Of a stretch of DNA of 64,000 nt, positions 22,798 to 33,400 are shown piece by piece (positions within the stretch are counted from its first letter, which is position 1; each line of letters begins with the position of its first letter). This stretch comes from Chloranthus sessilifolius (lineage: Eukaryota > Streptophyta > Magnoliopsida > Chloranthales > Chloranthaceae). The translations under genes and the position numbers were made by a program. Below the pieces are notes generated by a model. It was not told the DNA's origin. It ran no database searches and saw only the letters and a program-made list of their open reading frames with translations. Where the stretch lies: the NCBI GenBank assembly GCA_021018995.1, contig CM037590.1, positions 86,274,097-86,338,096 of the forward strand. The letters are read 5' to 3'.

Positions 22798-24638
22798 GAT
22801 CTTTGCCTTGAAGATCTGGAGGCATTACCTTTATGGGGAGACCTTTGATATATTCAATAATCATAAGAGCCTCAAGTATCTCTTCTCACAGAAAGAGTTG
22901 AATATGAGACAACCCTGATGGATGGAGTTCTTGAAAGATTATAATTGTACCATCCAGTACCACCCCGGGAAAGCAAACGTAGTGGCAGATACATTAAGTC
23001 AAAAGTTCTCTGCTCAGTTATCACATCTCATCGCAAGGGTGCGACGGTAGCATCTATTGGAAGATATGGCTCTAAGTAGCATGAGATTTGACGTAAAAGG
23101 TTGAGGTGTGTTAATGACTACGTTGGTGATACATTATACCCTCTATGAGAACATTTGTAGACTTCAGATGACGGATGATAAACTTATGGCTATCAGACGT
23201 GATGTGATTGGGGGAGGTAAAACAGATTTCTCTATCAAGGATGACGACACCTTCTTATTTCGAGGCCAGGTATGCGTATCAACTAGTACTGAGCTTCGGG
23301 ACACCATTTTGGAGGAGGCTCATAAGTCTATATATGCTATTCATCTTGGCACTACCAAGATGTACCAAGACTTAAAGAAAAGTTATGGTGGAGGGGTTTA
23401 AAGAAAGATGTCGCTGAGTATGTCTCAAGATGTCCTGTGTGCCAACAAGTAAAGGTGGATCATCGAAATCCGGCAGGATTGTTGCAACCACTATCGATAC
23501 CCGAGTGGAAATGGAAGGCCATTTTTATGGACTTTACTTTGGAGTTGCCAAGGACATTAAGGAAGCACAATGCCATCTGGGTCATTGTGGTTCGATTGAC
23601 TAAGTCTGCACACTTCCTGCCTTATAATACATCATATACCACCAACAAGCTCGCTGAGTTATACATCAAGGAGATAGTTAGATTGCATGATATACTAGTC
23701 AATATCGTATCCGACAGAGACCCGATGTATACATCTCAGTTTTGGCAGCGATTTCAGGAAGGGATGGGTTCCAGGCTCAATTACAGTACGACATTCCATC
23801 CTCAGATCGATGGGCAGACAGAGAGGGTGAATCAGATCATAGAGGATATGCTACGTGCTTGCATGTTGGATTTCTAAGGGTCATGGAACCAACATTTACT
23901 GCTGATCGAATTTGCTTACAATAATAGCTACTAGGCTAGCATCATCATGGCACCTTAGAAAGCTTTGTATGGACAGTGGTGCAGGTCTCTACTTAATTGG
24001 GAAGAAGTGGGCGAGAAGCTAATTTTAGGCCTAGAAATCATGGAGAGTACGATCAAGACAGTTCGGTTAATTCGTGAGAGACTACGCATTGCTCAGAGTC
24101 GTCAGAAGAGCTATGTCGACCTTAAAAGGAACCATGTTGAGTTTCAGGTGAACTTTGTAGCTTTTGTCACCTTCATATTGTTGTAAGTCATGTGTTGTCA
24201 CTAATACCTTCATTTCAGGTGAGAGATAATGTGTTTGTCAAGATCTCACCTACAAAAGGCGTAATGCATTTTGAGAAGCGTGAAAATCTAAATTTGCATT
24301 ATGTTGGACCTTTTGAAGTTTTGGGCTGAGTCGGCGAGGTTGCTTACCGTGTAGCCTTACCATCGCAGCTATCGAGCATGCATAATGTGTTTCACATGTC
24401 CATGTTGCAAAAGTACGTGAAGGACCCGACTCATGTATTAGACTACCAGCCCATTGAGCTCTGGGAAGACTTATCCCTGATTGAGGAGCCGGTACAAATC
24501 TTAGATCGTAAAGAGTAGATTTTACAGACCAAAAGTATTCCCTTAGTACTTGTGAAGTGGCAGAACTATTCTTCAGAGGAAGCCAGTTAGGAATGCGAAG
24601 CTGAGATTCGTGAGCAATTTCCACAACTTTTCGAGTGA
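22798..24638 (+). pseudogene. pol: Tekay/Del-type chromovirus: RNase H end, integrase, chromodomain
   Basis: The fragment starts abruptly in RNase H ([20 protein letters not shown], then [15 protein letters not shown], stop, [20 protein letters not shown]). Integrase follows: zinc-binding HHCC (EEAHKSIYAIHLGTTKMY ... YVSRCPVCQQVK), core with MDFTLELPR (Asp), IVSDRDPMYTSQFWQRF (Asp) and IDGQTERVNQII (Glu), then WGEEVG-type region and HNVFHMSMLQKYV. The end is a chromodomain (VKWQNYSSEEAS.ECEAEIREQFPQLFE) ending at TGA 24,636. Together these place it in the Tekay/Del group of chromoviruses. Stops near 22,908, 23,400, 23,875, 24,328, 24,517 and 24,588 inactivate it. RT and gag are missing. Confidence 0.92.
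24148..24218 (+). other. 71-bp GT-AG insertion in chromovirus integrase
   Basis: Removing 24,148-24,218 restores the family reading EFQ|VRDNVFVKISP. The insert starts GTGAAC, ends TTTCAG, is not a multiple of three, and is flanked by TTTCAGGTGA direct repeats. It could be a small intron or a slippage/insertion product. Confidence 0.6.
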
Positions 24639-25283
24639 AGGTAAATTGTAAACTATGTAGATGTAAGAAAAATCTAAGTACCTTTGACTTTTAAAATTAT
24701 TTCTTTTTCAAACAAAGCGTTTCTCTTAAACTATAAAATTTACTTGGGTAATGATTTTGAGATTACATATATCTGCTACTATCACACAATAAAATCTTAG
24801 ATATCATTATTATTTCATTATCATTTAGAACCCTTGTTATCAGTTAGGACATGCGTATACCGTGTATGTGGTTACATTTTTGCAAGTATTTGATTTTGGC
24901 CTCTGAAATTTCTGCTCGAGTAATCACTGATATAGTGTATGTGGTCTAATGAGAGAAAGGTGAGAGATGTGTTGCTATGTTTGAGTCACTGTGGGGTTTC
25001 TTTTTTCAACTGGGTGAAACATGGAACGTAGGCGTCCATGTACGGATGCAACACTCCTATTGTATTATGGGATGCCACACGAAGTACATCCAGGTTACTA
25101 CGATCCCGGTTCATTGCAAAAGCATGGTTGGTAAAACCTATCGCACAGTGACCGATTCTTTTTAGATTTCAAACTGTTTGATTTCACCTTGAGATTAACT
25201 TGCATTAGGATAAGGGCATACTATAGACCTATTTCAGCTATCTATTTCATTTTTGAGGAAAAAAATTCCTAAGGAGGGTAGAA
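24639..25283 (+). other. Chromovirus 3' non-coding region and polypurine tract
   Basis: No coding sequence seen. It ends in a purine-rich tract (AAGGAGGGTAGAA, 25,271-25,283) immediately before the LTR start. Confidence 0.75.
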
Positions 25284-27503
25284 TGTAAAATACCTGTATT
25301 TTTAAACCCGAATTAGACCGACCCTGTGTGCGTATTCGTCTCAGTGACCAGTGTCACCATTTGCCTTTGATTATTATTTAGATATAATCGTGTGGATGAA
25401 TTTTTATTCAGGGCTTGATCGGATTCTTGTGTGATAGCCATGCACCGACCTTCGGTGTGACCGCCCAACACCGAACCTAAGTTGTTGGAATTAGAAGTTT
25501 AACACACTAAGGAGTGTGTGTGTGCTTAACACTTTAAGCAACCCTATTATAAGAAAGATGGCCTTCCATTTTATACTAGGTTTTGTTTACTTTAAGGAGA
25601 AGGAGACAAGAGCCCCCATCCGTTGGAAAACCCTAGCTGCGTTTGGAATCGTTTGATCATCACGAAACTTCGTCATTATCGTATCACCGTTTGTGAAATT
25701 TGTTAGAAAACCTTTTCTCTTAAAACCCCTCTTTTTCATTTGAGATCCATAAACCTAGGGAGAGTTTGAATCGATCTTGGTTTCATTTTTGACGTTTGGG
25801 AGAGGTTGAGATTATTAGGGACCAATAGGAGTTGTCCCTGTGAACTCGTGGGATTGATTTGCGGCGCAAATCGTGGGGGAGATCCGAAAATTCATTCCAA
25901 AACCCTTTGGGCGGTTCTTTTTCAAATCGGAAAAATCTTTGGTTAAAGGTATAATTTGGATTAAGATTATTGATTAGAATCAATAGATTAGATGTGGGTT
26001 TTGTATTGGGGATGTGTGGGAAACGAGTCAAAAATAGCATCTGTAGGTGAATTTCTGAAGGTCCGATCGCGCAGTTTTTGTAGCTTGCTCGCATGAGAAA
26101 TCTCCACAAGTTTGACTGAGAAGTCATTTAATCAAAAAAGTGAATTGTACTTTAGTCTTTGTGCTCGCTCGAGCGAGTTTAAGTTATCGCTCACGCGAGG
26201 TATTTCTGAAGGATCTCATTCGCGCGAGAAAACTATATGAAAATTGGGCTCGCGCGCACGAGGATTATCATCGCTCGCGTGAGTATCAGAGTATGTTTTT
26301 GTTTTCTCTTTCGATCTTTTTCCGAATTTTGTGATTGTATCGTACTAGGCTCGTGACATATGATTCATATTGATGCTAGGTTATAGTGTGGGTCTTGGCA
26401 CTATCCGTTAAGCATAGTTTGGACTCCGATTTGTGTGAGACGTTCTGAGGTAGGAGAATCTCATTACTATCGCATTTTATTTTAATTCGCATGGATACTT
26501 TGAATTAGAATCTTTGAACTTGTATATGTCATTGAAATCACGTCTGTAAACTGAAAATCTAATATAAACTCCGAAATCTGAAATCTGAACTATGTATAAG
26601 AAACTTGCATTTGAACTATATTAGTATTTGCATCGGTTTTATGATTCATCTGAATGACCCCTCAAAAAATTCCTGAACAACTTCCTGGTGCAAGTTACCC
26701 TCCTAAGTGCAGGGGCTTGTTGCATGCTGAAAAAGGGTTCAGAAATGACGATGGTAGATAGGGGTTCCCATCGGCTATATTCCTACTCTCGAGATTTAGT
26801 AACTCGGGAGGTATTTTAAGTTGAGGATGAAGTCATAAATTACTAAACTTTGCATATAAAAGTTAGTGACATTGAAGTACTGAAATCATGCATCTGTTTT
26901 AGAATCTGTTTTAAGAACTTGGAAACTGATTTTGCCTATGAAATTCTCCAATTAAATTTCAGCCATTATTTGCATATCTGATTTCAATGCTCTATGTTCC
27001 GATATATATATGTTTTGAAAATCATGTTAGTTAAGGTAAAATATTATTGATGTCTTTCTTCAATTGAGATTTGTTGGTTAGCTCACTCCGACTATACGTT
27101 ACAGGTCTAGGTACTGATGTGGCAGTTTGGGGCTACGAGATTGATCCTGATTACGTACCTAAGGAAGAGCTCGAGGTTCCTCCTGAGGAGTTTTTCCTAG
27201 CTTAGGACCTATTTTATTTTCCTGCTTTTGGTGAGAGTTAGACTTGGATTTGTGGGCTCACCTTTGGTTGGATATTTTGGTTTAGTACTTATTGATTTAT
27301 TACTATTGTGAACCATGTTTCGATGATGGTCGGCCATCATTGGTGGTTATGCACTTTAATTTCTTTCGCATTTTTCTTAGCTTTGGTTATTTATTGCGCT
27401 TTACTCTGATATGTGCTATATTTGTTCGGCTTACCATTTAACCGATAGGTTGGCAATTCGGCCTTTCCTATACCTAAGAGATTGGAAAAGTCAGGTCGTC
27501 ACA
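25284..27503 (+). mobile_element. 3' LTR of the Tekay/Del-type chromovirus
   Basis: Begins TGTAAAATACCTGTAT right after the polypurine tract and ends GGTCGTCACA at 27,503 (TG...CA), about 2.2 kb. It contains a run of CTCGCGCGAG-like words in its middle part. Following DNA (TTGCG...) belongs to Tat copy D, so 27,503/27,504 is an insertion boundary. With the 5' end missing, a target-site duplication cannot be tested here. Confidence 0.82.
26064..26283. repeat. Near-palindromic CTCGCGCGAG words in chromovirus LTR
   Basis: Seven related words: GATCGCGCAG (26,067), GCTCGCATGAG, the exact palindrome CTCGCTCGAGCGAG (26,164-26,177), CGCTCACGCGAG, ATTCGCGCGAG, GCTCGCGCGCACGAG and CGCTCGCGTGAG (26,272-26,283). 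Spacing is 15-75 bp. Confidence 0.8.
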
Positions 27504-29060
27504 TTGCGACAGAGGAGGTGAAGATGGTGGAAGAAGTGGGGTTACAAGTGGAGGGATGTGTTCCCCAACCAATGCTCCCTCTCTCCTAGCTTGTTTGCCA
27601 CTTCTGATGGAGTGTTCGGCATTTTTTGGGTGGTGTGTCAGGTTCTTAGTTGTGGGCTAGGTTTTAGGTTTTTATTTTGGATTGTATGTTCAGGGGGTAT
27701 GCCTCCTGTGACCGATGTAAAATTTTATTATATGAAGAGGTATTTTTGTTTATTGTGTTTGCTTCATTGATATTTGTTCGTATTTATTGTAGTGTGTTTC
27801 ATTTATGTTTATTTATATTTATTGTTGTGTGTTTCTTGGGTTACTTTGAAGGGGGAGTGGGAAGTGTTAGAGTATGGTGTTTATTTTTTCGAGTGTATCT
27901 CTGTTGTTCTGTTTCAGGTGTTCGTTTTGTGATCCCATGGCGAAAAAGTAAGAACTATACTGAAAATTTTTAAAAAATGCCCCACTTTGGGGTATCCGAG
28001 GTGGAAAAGTAAAAAAAACTAAATTGAAAATTAAAAAAATATCCCAGTTTGGGGTATCGGTCTTATGACTTCAGTAACGCTATCAAGGTTCTGACATTCT
28101 TTAAAAATAAATGCCCCAGATTCAAGTGATGGTGGGACTTTCATCAACCTCTCAGATATCCTGGAGTGTGTTAGTAATGATCCCATGTTGGGAAGTACTT
28201 TAATTATTTCGGCCACATGTCGGGCTTGATTGTGTAAGTGCTGAATGATCATCATGTATCGTAGCTTTCAATAAGATTGAGTTGTATGGTAGATAATGAG
28301 TGATTGCATTACTTATCATTCGAAAGTTTTTAGTTTTATTTTGAAAGAGATTTTGAAAATCATTTGACTCATTTTTCGAAGAGAAAATTAAAGGTGACGA
28401 GGAGGTAAGGTTTATTGATCTGGGGGTAGCTTCTTATTCAATCAAAATTTGAAATAGTAGTCAACTACTTTCTTCTCGGGTGGATAATGTGGTGCCATAA
28501 TCGAGCTCTCCGTCATGGTCCAGCACCATCAAATAATCAAATTCTATGTTTAGCAGGAGTTTTGTCCTCCTCCCACCACCGTACGACGATATCTAGTAGT
28601 ATGAGGATATCAGGGAGGCCCTCACGGTTTGCTTATGCCCTCCTAATGAAAATATCAGGAATGCCCTCAAAATTTTCTTATGCTTCCCTAAATTCATTGA
28701 CTATTTATTTGTCGTATTGCTCTCGCTCGATTGTGCTTTTTTTTCTATATACATATTTTTTAAACAACCTGCTAACACAAGAATTGTGAGGTTTGATGGA
28801 ACCTTACATTTTCATATTTTTGCGCTCTAACATCAACTCCAATGGCTGAAGAAGTGTATGAGAATCTAGAGTTTTCTATATTTCAGAAAGAGAGTTTCAT
28901 GATCCACTAGTCCTTTTGATCAACTTACCCGAATAGGAGGGTGGTCAATGAGTCAAATGATACCCAAAATGGTTTCGAAAATAAAGACCTACGACTGGCG
29001 AATGCCTTGTGATGACTGCGAGGATGATATGTATATAAGTATGTTTGTTTAGGCTACAAG
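27504..29060. repeat. Tat copy D: paralogue of element B post-pol segment
   Basis: From about 27,680 it aligns with 11,470-13,080 (see that entry for blocks). The integrase end YLRKYYP found in B just beyond this segment is not found here. A tandem duplication of about 62 bp lies at 27,936-28,058, each unit ending TTTGGGGTATC. No coding sequence was recognised. Confidence 0.65.
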
Positions 29061-29848
29061 ACATAATGGTTACTGAGTTATGATTCCAATGGTCAAAAAG
29101 TCCATCCCCTGTGGTTGCTTCCTAGGCATGTTGTCGAGATAATATAAGTATTTTCTACGTGGACTTCGATTTCCTCCAGGCGAGGGGGTTGTGCATGCAC
29201 TTTTTCCTTAGCACTAGCTCCTCGACTTTGAGTTCTTAGTCCAATAAGAGTTATAGGTGAGAGATATTATTGGGCAGATGACATGTATATATTTATTTAT
29301 TTTTGTTTTATATATATATATTTTTTTCTTTTTGTATTATTTTTTTATTATTACTATTGTGTTATGGTACAACATCAGTTCCTTAAGCAGGGACTAACTC
29401 AGAAGGTCCGGATGGACAGAATGGCAGTTGGATAATCCTTTTCGAGGTCCTCGATTCCTCTCGATCTAACTGATCAGGGATGAGAGAGAGAGGTTATGTT
29501 TAGGATTGTGTTTGTGATTTGAGGTTTGTCAAAATAGGTGTGGCATCTTTTAACTTCTTCTAATAAGTCTCTTATGGTCGGGGCCTCCTTGTAGGGAGGG
29601 ACCTTCTTTAGTCTCTCAATGGGGTAAGGCATCTCATAGAGTTGGAATTCACAGTTGTTAGGGTGTTTTTCGAGTTGTTGGGAAGTTATTTTTCGGTGAA
29701 GTTGGAGTGGAATCCGTTGGTGTTGTAAAGGTAATGAGAGGATAAGGCAGAGGTTAAGCAACAGGAAACGTGAAGGTGTAGGCCAAGGTGGACCTTTCCT
29801 TCGTGTGAGGCTGTTCAGTTTTGTTTGATTATGCTTGTTTTGTTTGAT
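29061..29848 (-). other. Unassigned segment with a 95-codon ORF
   Basis: The minus-strand ORF 29,474-29,761 (motifs NCEFQLYEMPYPIERLKKVP and RDLLEEVKRCHTYF) lies directly downstream of the hexapeptide-repeat ORF and may be its continuation in another frame. I do not recognise the protein. The rest (29,061-29,473) is A/T-rich, with T-rich tracts near 29,295-29,360, and shows no gene. Confidence 0.35.
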
Positions 29849-30796
29849 TCACACTTTGGGTTTATTTAAAGTTTTGTTTATAATTTTTGGAGGAGGTTTA
29901 GTGTCAAGAGTTTGGTGTAGTAGTTTTGTTGGTTGGGGTTCTGTGAAGGTTTTGATTGTGAGGTCTATGGAAATCTGGATCTGGTGATCAGGAGCGATTT
30001 TAGTTATGACGTTGATTTCAGGCTGTGAGGTTTGAGAATTTGGCAATATATCAATTTGGATTTTGATCGTGGTCATAAGATTCAAGTTTGTTTTGATTTC
30101 AAGAGAGGGGGTGATGATCGGCTCCTTGATAGGTTCAATGGTTGGCTCGAAGGTGAGTGGAGTTGGCGTTGTAGGAATAGGTTCGATGATAGGTTCGGGC
30201 TTGATGATAGGCTCGGGCTTGATGATAGGCTTAGTTTCAATAACGGGTTCGTGTTTGATGACAGGTTTGAGTTCAATGATAGGTTCAAGTTTGATGATGT
30301 GCTTGGATTTGCTGATAGTTTTAGGCTTGATGACAGGTCTGTGTTCGGTGATTGGTTTAGGTTCGACAGTAGGTTCAGGTTCGAGGATCGATTTAGATTC
30401 GCTAATAGTTGGAAGCTTGATGTCAAGTTTGTATTCGGTGATCGATTTAGGTTTGATGATCGGTTCATATTCGAGGATAGGTTTTAATTCGATAATAGGT
30501 TTAGATTTGATAATAGGTTTAGTTTTGATAGTAGGTTTAGGTTTGAAGATAAGTTTAGGTTTTATAATAGGTTTAATTTTTATGATAGGTTTGAGTTTGG
30601 GGTTCAGTTTTGTGGTTGGTGGAATGGTAAGTTCAATGTTGGGTTTAAGTTCTTTTTTTGGAGTTGAGGGGACGATAAGCTCGTTGGCAAGTTCTGTAGG
30701 GATTGATTCATGAGTTCCTTTCGAAATTAGCCCAACGAGTGATTTTGGAGTGAGTTGTTCGGAGGTCTGTTTGGCGGTAGAGCTAGATTCAAGGTT
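29849..30796 (-). CDS. Hexapeptide-repeat ORF, function unknown
   Basis: The minus-strand frame is open for 315 codons between a stop at 30,797-30,799 and the TGA at 29,849-29,851. There is no ATG at its start, so it is probably an exon or the 3' part of a longer, broken ORF. About 23 copies of a six-residue unit (K/E)-P-I-I-(K/E)-x occupy about 30,605 to 30,180, encoded by an 18-bp repeat; examples are KPIIKS, EPIIKP and KPVIKH. The C-terminal 100 residues are not repetitive (NVITKIAPDHQIQIS, TKPPPKIINKTLNKPKV). Many synonymous and conservative changes but no stops suggest either past selection or recent origin. It sits between Tat copy D and the LTR of Athila element C, so it is likely part of a retroelement; no known domain recognised. 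Confidence 0.5.
   Translation of the reverse strand, partial: NLESSSTAKQTSEQLTPKSLVGLISKGTHESIPTELANELIVPSTPKKELKPNIELTIPPTTKLNPKLKPIIKIKPIIKPKLIFKPKPTIKTKPIIKSKPIIELKPILEYEPIIKPKSITEYKLDIKLPTISESKSILEPEPTVEPKPITEHRPVIKPKTISKSKHIIKLEPIIELKPVIKHEPVIETKPIIKPEPIIKPEPIIEPIPTTPTPLTFEPTIEPIKEPIITPSLEIKTNLNLMTTIKIQIDILPNSQTSQPEINVITKIAPDHQIQISIDLTIKTFTEPQPTKLLHQTLDTKPPPKIINKTLNKPKV
30180..30605. repeat. 18-bp tandem repeat, about 23 copies
   Basis: On the plus strand the unit is close to GATGATAGGTTCGGGCTT with substitutions. Period is 18 bp throughout, keeping the minus-strand frame open. Confidence 0.9.
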
Positions 30797-30885
30797 TCAT
30801 TTTGAAGTTGGTGAGGTGATGAGTTTGGTAGTGAGATTAGGTTCTGAGGCGTGTGTAGAAGTTGATTCATGAGTTGATTCTGAGG

Positions 30886-31116
30886 TTAGTGGGGTGATGT
30901 GTTTGTTGTTGAGTTCGGGTTTAAAATAGGCGTAGGAATTGATTCAGGTACTAGTTTGGAGATTGGTGGGGCAATGTGTTTGATAATGTGTTCGATTTTG
31001 GGGGTAGATTTGCTTACTGATTTTGGTTCAGAGTTTATTTTTGTGATTGGTTTAAGTATCAATGGCATCGTATAATATCGATTGATTGGTTCGAAAATTA
31101 CTTCTAGAATCGGCAC
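30886..31116 (-). pseudogene. Upstream part of the repeat ORF in another frame
   Basis: A 76-codon stretch with the same composition (LILKPITKINSEPKSVSKS, PKIEHIIKHIAPPISKLVPE) lies just upstream of the hexapeptide ORF in a different frame. It reads as the continuation of the same protein across a frameshift and the stop at 30,797. It ends about 20 bp from the LTR boundary at 31,136, so any further upstream part was cut off by the Athila insertion. Confidence 0.4.
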
Positions 31117-32112
31117 GTGAGCCTGTTCTTTAACTTGTAATTATTACAGGGTTAAAACCAGCAAACAAACTAGAGGAATAATCACAGTAAAATGGAGTCA
31201 AGGTAAAGCAATCAGGCCAGCAAGAACCAGGGCTATTGCAGCAAGATTTAAAGAGGTAAGTAAGGGTATGTCCACAACGAAATGTGGTTCAAAATGTGGT
31301 AAATCTCCATATCTAGAATAGATCTGGTACTCTATCCTATCCCAATTTAAACGAAGGCAAGAGAAGAAAGAGGAGAGGTTTTAGGGATTGTCACTTTACT
31401 AAAAACTACAGAAACACAATGTAAAATGCAAATTGATCCAGAACTGATTAAAACACAGATTTAAAGAGATGGAAAAAAGGATTAAAATCAAAGGAGGAGA
31501 ATAGTAGCTAGAGATTTTGGTCTTCATTGAAAATTGGTTGTTTCAGAGGCAATGCAAGAGATTGATTTACAACAATCCTTCATCTGGCTACAAGCTCAGA
31601 TGCAAGGAATAAGAATCCAATCTGGACCAGAGAATTGGATAAATCTTAAGGCTATGATCTGTCCACTTTAATGATCACAGATCATCCTAGGGATTTTCTC
31701 TAATTCAAGGGTTTTAATTAGAACAATTAAATCATTGCAAATGTTGTGGATGCAATGCTAAAAGCTCAAGAATCCATAGGGATATTAGATATAGGGAAAT
31801 CAAATGGCAATCAAAAGATCTATGGATCCAAATTAACTTTTCAATCAACAATTACTGATTCAATACAACTTATAATACAATTATTCTCAGATCTGCAATT
31901 TGTGCAACATCTAATCCTCATACAAAGCCTTGAACCTCTCAATTTATAGCTCTCAACCTCACCCTAGCTACTGAAAGTGTTTAGCCAACCATAGTTGGTC
32001 TAAAGGGAGAATGGGGAAGAAGAAGGAAGAGGGAAGGAATTTTGGAGGGAAGAGGGGAATTCAAAGTTGGTTTGAGCTTTCTTCTGGATAGTTCTTCTGT
32101 GCAATTTCTCTT

Positions 32113-32160
32113 CCATTTATAGTCTTCCCCTCTATCCTCAGATCTGTTTCAGCCAATCAG
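32113..32160 (-). promoter_or_regulatory. CCAAT and TATA elements of LTR C
   Basis: Minus-strand CTGATTGGCT (32,151-32,160) then GACTATAAATGG (32,113-32,123), the same order and spacing as in LTR C1. Confidence 0.6.
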
Positions 32161-32397
32161 AGCTCAAGGGAATAATTATGTTATTATGAGTTGCTGATGT
32201 GGCTAATTTGGCTTCTAGAAACTCCCCCAAATTGGTTCAAAATGGACAAGTACATGTCGGGGAGTTAGAGGGCTTCTCATTTGTCTGCATTTGTGTTCCA
32301 AAAATACCCACAAGGGTTATTAACATGCCTTGGAACGTGTGCACAAAGCACTGAAGTGAGCTACTGATGTGGCTGGAACTGAGAAGTTCCCAAAACG

Positions 32398-33016
32398 AGC
32401 TTCGAGAGGTTCAAGGAACCTCTCGACAGGTTCTGAGTCTCATGGGTGATCCATTCGACAGGTTAAGTGTAGCCTTACATAGGTTGAATGACTTCTCGAC
32501 AGGTTCTGTTGAACTGTTCGACATGATGACCTCAATATCTACCCGCTGTCCGAGCTCCAGCCATCCTCTCGACAGGTTACAATTCAACCTCTCGATCTCT
32601 TATATAGCTCTTGGTATCCTCTCAACAGGTTCTTTCTTCGGTTCGACAGGTTGAAGACATCCTCGTGAGAATAAATGCAGCTTCAGGTAAGTCTTTGATA
32701 GGTTGCCTCTGACTACTCGATAGGTTCAGGGGGACCTCTCGATAGGTTTAACTCTAGCTTTTTGAACCTCGCGAGAAACACTGCAATAGGTGACCTCTCG
32801 ACAGGTTGTTCTGCATTGTTTGACAGGTTGCCTTTCTCTGCTCCAACCCTTCAATAGGTACTATGAACCTCTCGATCGATCTACTTCCTCATCTCAGCAC
32901 CTCTCGACAGGTTCAAGTATACCTTCAGATCCTCTCGATAGGTTGACGGAACCCCTAAGTAGCTTCATATTTAAGCATTCAAACCTATCAACAAGTTGAA
33001 TTAACCTCTCGACATG
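32398..33016. repeat. Array of CCTCTCGACAGGTTC-like words in LTR C
   Basis: About 20 variants at 15-50 bp spacing, e.g. GAACCTCTCGACAGGTTCTG near 32,415, GACCTCTCGATAGGTTTA near 32,732 and CACCTCTCGACAGGTTCAAG near 32,900. Same position in the LTR as the array in C1. Confidence 0.88.
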
Positions 33017-33388
33017 ATCTATCCTTTGCTTCCACAGTTGGCACACAGTTTTGGGGTGCTGTTCTTCATCTGTCCAGCACTCAGCACCTTTTAAGGGGTT
33101 CAATCTTCATCCACTGCAGATGCTCTTGCTCCCAAGTGTACCCAGTTGGACACATCCCATTCCCATAGACCTCTGAGGCTCTGTGAATTGCTTGATGGCT
33201 GGCCTTTTGGACTGCATGAGCACATGTTGAGGCAACAAGCCCCTTCTTTGGCATTTTTAAATGGATGTCTACACTATGATTGTAATTTATTGTTTAACTA
33301 TATCACTCAAGATACATCATTAGTCAACTCAAAGGTCCATCAAAGGTCAGGTTAGGAGGTAAAAAATAATATTTTTCACTGATTAACA

Positions 33389-33400
33389 CACCCCCAAACC
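33389..33400 (-). promoter_or_regulatory. Polypurine tract of element C
   Basis: Minus-strand GGTTTGGGGGTG immediately before the LTR. Confidence 0.85.

Larger units (their letters stand above)
31136..33388 (-). mobile_element. 3' LTR of Athila-type element C
   Basis: On the minus strand it begins TGTTAATCAGTGAAAAATA at 33,388, directly after GGTTTGGGGGTG, and ends ...TAATTACA at 31,136. About 2.25 kb. It aligns with LTR C1 (17,839-19,996) over its whole length. It is the 3' LTR because the env-like ORF and pol of element C lie upstream on the same strand. Confidence 0.87.

Noticed and set aside
30063..30713. 216-codon plus-strand ORF rich in Gly, Leu, Ile, Ser that looks like a membrane protein
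   Set aside because: It is the reverse-strand reading of the 18-bp repeat; the minus frame gives a hydrophilic periodic protein and contains a non-repetitive tail, while this frame is an artefact of the repeat.
32398..33016. CRISPR-like pattern of short repeats with variable spacers
   Set aside because: Spacing is irregular, words vary and occur in both orientations, and the DNA is plant LTR sequence.
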